Below, one piece after another: positions 51,733-58,865 of a stretch of 64,000 nucleotides of DNA. The notes under the pieces were generated by a model. It was not told the origin of the DNA and did no database searches. It saw only the letters and a list, made by a program, of their open reading frames with translations. How positions within the stretch are numbered: the stretch's first letter is position 1; the number at the start of each line of letters is the position of its first letter. The position numbers were made by a program, and so were the translations under genes. The DNA lies in the NCBI RefSeq assembly GCF_004217095.1, contig NZ_SHKO01000002.1, positions 620,001 through 684,000 on the forward strand. The letters are read 5' to 3'. This stretch comes from Advenella incenata (GTDB lineage: Bacteria; Pseudomonadota; Gammaproteobacteria; Burkholderiales; Burkholderiaceae_B).

Positions 51733-53712
51733 CTACTCCCCCGCGCCTGGTTGTTCTGCAACCGTTGCAGTGGATATGGGCTGTTCTGGCGCAAGAAACT
51801 CGGTGGAAGGGCGGCCGTCGGAGTTGTGTTGCAGAATGCGTGCGGGTCGACCCTGCGCGTCGAGCATTATTTGGCCAATGCCCGCGCTGTTCCATAAGCG
51901 TTCGCCGCTGCGGCGTTGATCCGGCAGGCGCGGCTGTATTTGCAGATGTCGCCGTTGCGTAAACCAGTTCAGTGGCGAGCGTGGTGAATAAAGCCAGCGG
52001 TTAAGGCGATCCAGCCAGTCCAGCAGCCGTCGTGGAAATTCATTCTTGATGCCGCTGCTGGTGATCTGCCAGATGTGCGGTGTGCGATCACGGTCGCGGA
52101 CCTGCACATCGTACGCAAAGGAATAGTGCACATCGCCCGACAGGATAACGTAATTGCCCGGTGTGCGCGAATGGCGGAAGATGCTCAGCATGACACTGGC
52201 TGAACCGCGATGGGTCATCCAGTTTTCTGCGTCAACCGTTAGCGCGTGGCCGGCGAAGGTGCATAGGCGTTGCACCACTTCAATCAGCTTGACACCAAAC
52301 ATGGGCGTGGGTGAGACGATCACGGCGGCCGTTTCATCAAGCAATTCATGCTGCAAGTCGGTCAAAGACTCCCAGTCCATCAGTCCGGACGGGCGGCTGG
52401 GCAATCTCCTGCTGTGCCAGCGGCGTGTACGCGTATCAAGAACGATCACGGTCGGGTGTGTGCGTAGCACATAGTCCCATTGATTGAATGAAAGCAGGCG
52501 GGTGATCAGCGCATCCTGCGCGGCGGCGTTCAGGTGACCTGTGGCGTCTGGTGTGGCGGCAAGGGCGCTCATGTCATCCAGCACCGCGTCGAACGCATCG
52601 GGACGATTACCCCAGCCCTGGCATAGCATGTAGGCCACCAGCGCGTTGCCGACGATGCGTCGCGAGAATGGATGTTCATAGGCGGTGGTGGCCCACTTGG
52701 CCGACAAATTCCAGTCATCGGTGATGTCGTGATCATCAAAGATCATCAGGGTCTGCACATGCGCGAGCAAGCGGGAAGCCTTGGGCAGGTCGCGACGGAA
52801 GCCCTGCAGTATACCGATCTCGCTTCGCCATTGGCGTGCGTGTTCGACATCAAGCGCGGGCATGGGTGGCTCGGGCACGAGTTGCCACGGTACAGGCGAC
52901 CAGACCAGCAGATACATGGCCATGACTTCGGCCAGGGTCACCAGGTGGTTGTGTGCGCTGGTAGTCGTAAAAATCGGTTTTTCCACGCCGCCAAAGAAGC
53001 GTTCACGCAGCGCCTCGTTCGATTTGAATGCGGGCAGCAGGTCTTCGCGGCGGTAATAGCCTGCCGGGTGAGCGTACAGCGCTTCGCTGTCGGCTACAAC
53101 GGCGCCCTCAAGATATTCGCCGTACAGGCCCAGGCGATCAATCAGTGCGTGGATGGCCGCCAGCATGGGGCCGGCCACGTCATCAGCATAAATCTGGTCG
53201 CCACATAACATGAGCATGGCCGGTCGTGTGTCGGTCTGCCCGATGTGCCCGGCCAACAGCTCGTCGGCTCGCGCCAGCCCATCGCGCGCTGGGTGATGCG
53301 GCTTGCGACATGAGCCAAAGAGAATGTCGTCGGCACGACTGCGCAGCACCAGGGTAGGTTGAGTGGCGCCTTCATGCAGCAGATGCGGCGCCCATTGTGC
53401 AATGTTCGCTTCAACCCCGTTGGCCAGGGTCGCGACCAGATCATAGGCAATGACCGTGTCCTGCGGTAGCTGCTCGGACAGGGCGACATCGATCAGATGC
53501 AAAAAGGCATGACGGCCAAAGGGAATGACGCGACAGCTTGTCGCATCAAGCGTCACTCGCCTGGGCGATTCGCCGACTGGGGCGAGCAGCAGCGTAAAAT
53601 TAAGCGGTACGCTGCCGACCAGCCAAAGCACGAGGCGGCTGGGTTCCAGGCGGCGCAGGATCGGGCCGGCGAGTACGGGCGGAAGGATGTTGGACTTGGA
53701 TGTTTGGGTCAA
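51733..53712 (-). CDS. PhoD-like alkaline phosphatase family protein
   Basis: A 659-residue metallophosphatase of the PhoD superfamily. Motifs are FGSCRKPHH, MLCGDQIYADD (metal-binding Asp), FDDHDITDDWNLSAKW and LSGDVHYSFAYDV. No signal peptide or Tat motif is seen at the N-terminus (MTQTSKSNILPPVLAGPILR), unlike secreted PhoD, so the protein is probably cytoplasmic. Related long bacterial proteins have unknown substrates. The gene stands alone, and the flanking 137 and 182 bases hold no gene. Confidence 0.87.
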   Translation of the reverse strand: MTQTSKSNILPPVLAGPILRRLEPSRLVLWLVGSVPLNFTLLLAPVGESPRRVTLDATSCRVIPFGRHAFLHLIDVALSEQLPQDTVIAYDLVATLANGVEANIAQWAPHLLHEGATQPTLVLRSRADDILFGSCRKPHHPARDGLARADELLAGHIGQTDTRPAMLMLCGDQIYADDVAGPMLAAIHALIDRLGLYGEYLEGAVVADSEALYAHPAGYYRREDLLPAFKSNEALRERFFGGVEKPIFTTTSAHNHLVTLAEVMAMYLLVWSPVPWQLVPEPPMPALDVEHARQWRSEIGILQGFRRDLPKASRLLAHVQTLMIFDDHDITDDWNLSAKWATTAYEHPFSRRIVGNALVAYMLCQGWGNRPDAFDAVLDDMSALAATPDATGHLNAAAQDALITRLLSFNQWDYVLRTHPTVIVLDTRTRRWHSRRLPSRPSGLMDWESLTDLQHELLDETAAVIVSPTPMFGVKLIEVVQRLCTFAGHALTVDAENWMTHRGSASVMLSIFRHSRTPGNYVILSGDVHYSFAYDVQVRDRDRTPHIWQITSSGIKNEFPRRLLDWLDRLNRWLYSPRSPLNWFTQRRHLQIQPRLPDQRRSGERLWNSAGIGQIMLDAQGRPARILQHNSDGRPSTEFLAPEQPISTATVAEQPGAGE

Positions 53713-53894
53713 TCGAAGCAGGGCGATCTATTACGAATCTAAGATGAGAATGACCAGATTAGTATAACAGGCGTGTCAGCTGTGGTTAAAGCTTGTGCAG
53801 GGCCGTGTGCATCACATATGGCTTATGGTATTCGAATGAAACAGGTTGATGCTGACGGGCAGTTCGGGAAATATTTCCCTACCTTTGCTGTTGA

Positions 53895-54317
53895 TTACCG
53901 GGCTTCCCATGGATTGAGCATCACCACGCCAGAGGATTGAAAATCCGCCACATTTCGTGTCACTAAGGTCAGGCCATGAACAAGTGCTGTTGCCGCGATC
54001 AGGCTGTCCATGGCTGGTCTTGGATCTGGTACATGAAGCAGTGCACAACGCTGAGCGACTGCGATGTCCACAGGTAGAATGCGTCCGGAGAAAGCAGGCA
54101 AAACATGGTTCTCCAGCCATGTGCGGAAAATAGCGCCTTGTGTCGGTTCGCGACGCTCGACCAGTAACACGCCCAGTTCCAGTTCCTGTATGGTGATCGC
54201 AGACAAGTAAAGGTCGATGGCATCCACGCTGTCTGCCCACTGCGCTACATTTTTGTCGGCGCGACCCAGGCGAACTTTTCGCAATTCTGAGATCACATTG
54301 GTATCAAGCAGGAACAT
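53895..54317 (-). CDS. PIN-domain toxin (VapC/FitB-like)
   Basis: A 140-residue RNase of the PIN superfamily. Acidic metal ligands appear in FLLDTNVISELRK, ITIQELELGVLL, and PAMDSLIAATALVHGLTLVT followed by RNVADF. The start overlaps the end of the antitoxin gene (TGATG). It likely cleaves RNA when freed from the antitoxin. Confidence 0.92.
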   Translation of the reverse strand: MFLLDTNVISELRKVRLGRADKNVAQWADSVDAIDLYLSAITIQELELGVLLVERREPTQGAIFRTWLENHVLPAFSGRILPVDIAVAQRCALLHVPDPRPAMDSLIAATALVHGLTLVTRNVADFQSSGVVMLNPWEAR

Positions 54318-54571
54318 CAGGAAAAATCCGCAGATTTTGCCAGGTCTGGCGAACGTGGTGTTTCAAAATCACCGTCAGCAATGCCCGGCATAGCCAGCAA
54401 ATCGGCAATCTTTCTTTGGCTTCCGGTAATGCGTCGATACAATTCGATGCTCATTAGCACATGAGCCGGGCGGCCTCGGTCTGTAATAAATACCGGCCCA
54501 TTGTTTGCGGCGCGTTTTGCTTCACTCGCCCCTTGGTTGAACTCGCGACTGGTCATGCTGGTAAAGGTCAT
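54317..54571 (-). CDS. Phd/YefM-type antitoxin
   Basis: An 84-residue antitoxin: MTSREFNQGASEAKRAANNG and GPVFITDRGRPAHVLMSIEL are the Phd/YefM DNA-binding fold. The acidic C-terminal tail (DGDFETPRSPDLAKSADFS) is the toxin-binding part. It overlaps the PIN toxin start by one base. Upstream, ACATTGTAGATATGT (54591-54605) is a candidate binding region. Confidence 0.9.
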   Translation of the reverse strand: MTFTSMTSREFNQGASEAKRAANNGPVFITDRGRPAHVLMSIELYRRITGSQRKIADLLAMPGIADGDFETPRSPDLAKSADFS

Positions 54572-54698
54572 CGTGGCACCTATTTGAATGTGAACATTGT
54601 AGATATGTTACTACATGCGCAATTCCTGTGCAAATCTAGCGGTTATAGCCGAATTGGCCAATCCATGGCAGTGGTCATTGATTGCTACGCCGGCAGAA

Positions 54699-55391
54699 TC
54701 AACGGCAATCGGAAAGCCGACTGAGTTTTTTCTTATTTTCGATGCTTCGCCGCGCATGTTCACGGCACAGCGCTTCGGCGCGCGTTCCTTCCCGTTGAAT
54801 GATGGCCTCAAAGATCGCTTCGTGATCTTCCTGAGCACGAGTAAAAAACTCCAGTTCTATCTCCGGATAGTCGCCAATTGACCCCAGATTGCTGGCGCGT
54901 GCAAAGACGGTTCGCGATACCGTCTGCATTGATTCGGCAAGATGGGTATTGCGTGCCACTGTGATCAGGGCATCATGAAATTGCTTGTTATTGTCTGCCC
55001 AGGACTCGACAAACAGCTGGCGCGTTTCCCGTGTCCACGAGCATATCAGCTCGCGGCCCTTGTCCACAAGCATGCGCAGCCAGGCACTGTCTTTATCAGA
55101 GATTACCGTTTCAGCGATCCGCCGCGCCGCGTAGCCTTCCAGCACACCTCGCAGCTCCAGTGCTTCGGCCACTTCATCCATGTTGATCTCGCGCACCCGA
55201 AACCCCTGGCGGCCAGATTTTTCAACATAACCCAGGCGTTCCAGTTCGCCCAGGGCAAGACGCAAGGGCGTACGGGAAACATTGAGTTCAGCAGAAAACT
55301 CGATTTCCTTGATGCGTGAACCCGCTGGCAATGATCCTTTGAGGATTCGCCTGCGTAATTCTTCTGTGACGGTTTTTATTAGTGTGGACAT
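54699..55391 (-). CDS. GntR-family regulator, FadR subfamily (FCD domain)
   Basis: A 230-residue regulator. The winged helix is EELRRRILKGSLPAGSRIKE followed by AELNVSRTPLRLALGELERL; the FCD domain has ELRGVLEGYAARRIAETVIS and FHDALITVARNTHLAESMQT (His in the metal site). Last gene of the M29-like/Bug receptor transcript, 100 bases after the receptor. It likely binds the TGCATGCA repeats at 58493-58542. Confidence 0.91.
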   Translation of the reverse strand: MSTLIKTVTEELRRRILKGSLPAGSRIKEIEFSAELNVSRTPLRLALGELERLGYVEKSGRQGFRVREINMDEVAEALELRGVLEGYAARRIAETVISDKDSAWLRMLVDKGRELICSWTRETRQLFVESWADNNKQFHDALITVARNTHLAESMQTVSRTVFARASNLGSIGDYPEIELEFFTRAQEDHEAIFEAIIQREGTRAEALCREHARRSIENKKKLSRLSDCR

Positions 55392-55490
55392 GCAAATGAA
55401 ATAAGGGCGGCGCCAGCCATGCGGAATCGGCCCACGTAAGTCCAGATTATAGCCAGAAACGCCGACGCCGTTATGTCTGGCATGGCTGAT

Positions 55491-56480
55491 TCAATCCACG
55501 GTCGCGCCGATATCCCGGACAATGGCGCCCAATCGCTGCTTTTCCTGTTCAGTGAATGTCTGAAACTGCTCCGGCGTCATGGGAGAGGGGACTGCGCCCC
55601 GGCCACGCAGGCGCTGATCGGTTTCCTTAAGCTTGAGTGTTTGATCAATAGCCGCGTTCATTTTATTAATGACCTCCGGTGGCGTGTCAGCCGGTGCGTA
55701 TAATCCATCCCAGGCATAAAATTCAAATCCTTTCAGCCCCGAGGCGTCCAAAGTGGGTACCCCGGGCAATGATGGGCTGGGGGTCTTGCTCGTGACCGCG
55801 AGCGCTTTGAGTCTTCCCGCTTTGATCTGTGAAATAACATTGGGCGTGACATCGATAATGAAATCAATCCGGCCGCCAATAATATCGGTTACGGCAGCCG
55901 CGTTGCCTTTGTAGGGTACGTGAGTGACAGGCATGCCCGTTTGCTTTCTGAACATTTCGCAAGCCAAATGTGATGATGTTCCATTTCCAGCGGACCCACA
56001 GGTCAAGGGCTTGTCCGTCGCAGTGCGATACTTCAGCATATCGGCAATGGTGCCGATTCCCTTTGCATTATCCTGTGCAACGACCAGGGTAAGTTCGATT
56101 GTTGAAAAGCGCCCCACTGCTTTCAATTGCTCTGGCTTATAGCCTACCGATTTATACAGGGCATGGTTGATCGCCTGGGTGCCGTTGGTGCCATACAGGA
56201 ATGTATATCCTTCAGCCTTGGCGCGCGCAGCTGCAGCACTGCCGATATTGCCCCCAGCGCCGGGATGGTTTTCTACCACAATACTTTGCCCGACTGTTTT
56301 TGCAAGCGGGTCTGCAACCAGTCTGGCCAATGTATCTCCTCCTCCTCCTGCCGCGAAGGGGACGATAAGGGTAATAGGGCGGTCCGGCCAGTTTGTATCC
56401 GTCTGGGCGCCAAAGGCGGCGGATCCGGCCATCATTGCTGTGATGCCCACAGCCAGCATTGTTGCTTTTGTTTGTCTCAT
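55491..56480 (-). CDS. Bug/TctC-family periplasmic solute receptor
   Basis: A 329-residue receptor with signal peptide (MLAVGITAMMAGSAAFGA) and the family loops ITLIVPFAAGGGGDTLARLV and IVVENHPGAGGNIGSAAAAR. Its start overlaps the stop of the small membrane protein gene by four bases, so the two are coupled. No TctA/TctB pair is nearby. Probably binds the substrate of the M29-like enzyme. Confidence 0.92.
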   Translation of the reverse strand: MRQTKATMLAVGITAMMAGSAAFGAQTDTNWPDRPITLIVPFAAGGGGDTLARLVADPLAKTVGQSIVVENHPGAGGNIGSAAAARAKAEGYTFLYGTNGTQAINHALYKSVGYKPEQLKAVGRFSTIELTLVVAQDNAKGIGTIADMLKYRTATDKPLTCGSAGNGTSSHLACEMFRKQTGMPVTHVPYKGNAAAVTDIIGGRIDFIIDVTPNVISQIKAGRLKALAVTSKTPSPSLPGVPTLDASGLKGFEFYAWDGLYAPADTPPEVINKMNAAIDQTLKLKETDQRLRGRGAVPSPMTPEQFQTFTEQEKQRLGAIVRDIGATVD

Positions 56481-56905
56481 CTGTGTCCTCGCTTAAGGAG
56501 TAAATTTTTATCGTTGAATAACTGCATCGTTGCACTGCCCACGGCCAACATCAAAAACGCATAGATTTGTACACCAGCCGTACCAGGCATCATCAGGGCG
56601 ATGGGCTCACTGATCAGGCAAACCGGATACATGCTTAACCACATCAGTCCCGTGCTAATAACCGCGCCTGTTCGCGGTCCGCGTTGTGGCCGCTTTCCTA
56701 TGTGCCAGGCCGACATGAGCATCATCAGCAAGAACGAACAAGGAAAGGCCAGGCCATGCGCCAGGGAATAGACAGACGTAAACTTACTGAGCAGATCCGC
56801 TTGCGTGCATTGTGCAAGCCACAGCGTGGCATTGATATTGCGCGCATCCATGCCGGCAACAAGCCAGCACCCGAGCAACCATACGCCGGCACCAAGCGCG
56901 CTCAT
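56477..56905 (-). CDS. Small inner-membrane protein, unknown
   Basis: A 142-residue protein with four predicted membrane segments (ALGAGVWLLGCWLVAGM; YSLAHGLAFPCSFLLMMLMS; AVISTGLMWLSMYPVCLI; GTAGVQIYAFLMLAVGS). Size and topology recall the TctB subunit of tripartite transporters, but I see no clear TctB pattern. It lies between the M29-like enzyme gene (3 bases away) and the Bug receptor (ATGA overlap), so a transport or sensing role with these is likely. Confidence 0.65.
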   Translation of the reverse strand: MSALGAGVWLLGCWLVAGMDARNINATLWLAQCTQADLLSKFTSVYSLAHGLAFPCSFLLMMLMSAWHIGKRPQRGPRTGAVISTGLMWLSMYPVCLISEPIALMMPGTAGVQIYAFLMLAVGSATMQLFNDKNLLLKRGHR

Positions 56906-56908
56906 GGT

Positions 56909-58462
56909 TCAGTCGCCGCAGCAATTGCCCTTAAGAGGGCTGGCGGAGACGCCGCTGTGATTACAGCACCCGCCTTTCCACCAGTCGGCGCCTTCACCAG
57001 AACAATACTTGCCGTCTGCGCCGACCATCGTCATGAACATGGGATGATAGTTACGGCATACTTCCAGTTCAGTTTTGACCCAATGCAGCGGGTCCCTTGC
57101 ATAGTGATCCCAATAATCACCCTGCATGTTGATGCCTGGCACGGCGGGGTTCCAGCTTTCGTCCAGCCAGAGGTCCGGGTCGCCATACTTTGAGCACAGC
57201 TTGCGTATGGCAGGATCATCCAGGGCCTGCAGACGCCCGTTTTCAATAACATTTTCATTGTCGCCCGAGCGCTCGGTCGTGTAGTTCGGGAAATAGAGGT
57301 GAAGGTGCCAGTGTCCGACCAAATGTCCGGCTCTGGCTGCTTCACGCTCTGCCATGGATGAAATGATGGTGCCAAACCCCATATGGATCACGCCCGAACG
57401 CACTCTTTCATAAAGGCAGTTCACAAATCCCGAAGGGAAGTCCTTACGGGGTCGGTGAATGTGGGGATTGGTGCCGATGGACGCTTCCCACCAGTGCATA
57501 ATGCCCTTGTCAGGGAAACCCGGATACTGGATATCCTTGGTTTTTTCCATGACGTCACGCAATCGGTTCCCGAACTCGCCGCCTTCATTGATCTGCACGA
57601 TTTTGGAATTCTCTACGATTAACTGGGTCCAGTCGCAGGGCGCTATGTGATTGGTTGTTCCGGCAATGACGCCGCATGCATCCTCCTTGGTGGGGTGGAA
57701 CATCCAGGGACGGCCTGTGATATGCCCCGGTAAATAGGTCTTGCCGAAGTGTTCATTTCCCCTCCAGGTTTTGGTTACCAAGTCCGGCGCATAGAACTCT
57801 CGCTTCTCATCCCAGTATTCATCGTGGTTGGTGAAGGAAATATCGGTTCCTTCGGGATCGGTAATCCTGACTCGCCTGGCGCTCCGGACCCGATCCCAGG
57901 TCCATTTGTCGATGGCATTAATAACTTCTATCGGCATCGCATGAGCTGGTGAGGCCAGAATTTCAGGTGTAATAAAAGGCATGCGCTGGATTTTTACCAG
58001 ACGCTCGGCCAGTACGGGTCCGCCATAACCCATCAGGATCTTGTCGTAAATTTGCCGTTTCTCTTCTTCCTCCCACATGTCCATCCATTCAGCCAGTTCC
58101 TTGGTGCGAAACAGGTAGTATTCAACCTCATCGGCACCAACCCACTGCCGGATCGGTCCGCGGTCAATGTACTTGATGTCGTATTTCACCTTGTACTTTT
58201 GCAATATCTTCTCGCATGCCTTGATGGTCAATTCACTATGCCAATTGTCCACTCTGAGTAAGACCCGTTCGCCTTCTTTCAGATCCCAGCAGGCATTCAA
58301 CCCGTGGTTATAGGGACGCTGTGCGACGTGCTCCAGATAAGGCAGCAACTGGTCTTCGTGACTGATCTCTACAAACGGTGGGCAACGCGGCGGACGTTTG
58401 CCTTTTAATGGAGGACTGTCATAACGGGGAACGCCTTGCTGTCTATTCGATGCTGTGTCCAT
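56909..58462 (-). CDS. M29 aminopeptidase-like enzyme with cysteine-rich tail
   Basis: A 517-residue protein. Segments RVRITDPEGTDISF, GGEFGNRLRDVME, GIMHWWEASIGTNPHI and GVIHMGFGT correspond to the M29 aminopeptidase fold, which also includes 2,5-dihydroxypyridine dioxygenase (NicX). The order and spacing are close to M29, but the protein is about 120-150 residues longer, with an extra N-terminal part and a C-terminal tail containing five Cys (KYCSG, GGCCNHSG, GNCCGD). The start is ATG 58462, behind CAGGAGA; ATG 58501 is in frame but unsupported. The reaction is unknown: peptidase, amidase or ring cleavage are all possible. First gene of a four-gene unit with a membrane protein, a Bug receptor and a GntR regulator. 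Confidence 0.68.
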   Translation of the reverse strand: MDTASNRQQGVPRYDSPPLKGKRPPRCPPFVEISHEDQLLPYLEHVAQRPYNHGLNACWDLKEGERVLLRVDNWHSELTIKACEKILQKYKVKYDIKYIDRGPIRQWVGADEVEYYLFRTKELAEWMDMWEEEEKRQIYDKILMGYGGPVLAERLVKIQRMPFITPEILASPAHAMPIEVINAIDKWTWDRVRSARRVRITDPEGTDISFTNHDEYWDEKREFYAPDLVTKTWRGNEHFGKTYLPGHITGRPWMFHPTKEDACGVIAGTTNHIAPCDWTQLIVENSKIVQINEGGEFGNRLRDVMEKTKDIQYPGFPDKGIMHWWEASIGTNPHIHRPRKDFPSGFVNCLYERVRSGVIHMGFGTIISSMAEREAARAGHLVGHWHLHLYFPNYTTERSGDNENVIENGRLQALDDPAIRKLCSKYGDPDLWLDESWNPAVPGINMQGDYWDHYARDPLHWVKTELEVCRNYHPMFMTMVGADGKYCSGEGADWWKGGCCNHSGVSASPLKGNCCGD

Positions 58463-58492
58463 GCTGTCTCCTGAATCATAGTTATGAATAAT

Positions 58493-58542
58493 TGCATGCA
58501 TTTTATAACTTATTAATTATTAAATAAATAATATGCATGCAT
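58493..58542 (-). promoter_or_regulatory. Pair of TGCATGCA palindromes upstream of the M29-like operon
   Basis: TGCATGCA at 58493-58500 and ATGCATGCAT at 58533-58542 lie about 41 bases apart centre to centre (four helical turns). The DNA between them is almost pure A and T. FadR-subfamily GntR proteins often use such symmetric sites, so the GntR at 54699-55391 may bind both and loop or block the promoter between. Confidence 0.6.
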
Positions 58543-58865
58543 TATGTCATTAATAAGATATATAGGTATTTTCAGACATGACTTTTTCAGCGCGAGTAGG
58601 CCAAGGCAAAAAGCCTGTGCAAGCCACGACAAAACAAAAAGCGACTATCGAATGCCGGTGAGAATATGCGCACCCAAAGCGGTTTGCTCCCGGAGGTTAG
58701 CAACCGTTTTCGATGCAAATTTTGCCGCGCCAAACCAACACTGTTCATGTATGATTGCGTAACGTTTAGAATTTTTAAGTAACATTGCGCCGGTGTCCGA
58801 CAGGAAGCTGGGCCACCCATTACCAATGCGAGGCTTCGCAGCGGTCCGTACAGCAGACCTTTTGG
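58543..58865. other. Intergenic region before the autotransporter
   Basis: About 320 bases. I see no supported gene; the autotransporter frame is open back to 58785 without signal-peptide-like sequence before 58866. The AT-rich stretch near 58755-58780 (TTTAGAATTTTTAAG) may hold its promoter. No terminator or riboswitch seen. Confidence 0.4.

Noticed and set aside
52672-53208. 178-codon frame opposite the PhoD-like gene
   Set aside because: Mirror frame of a recognised metallophosphatase.
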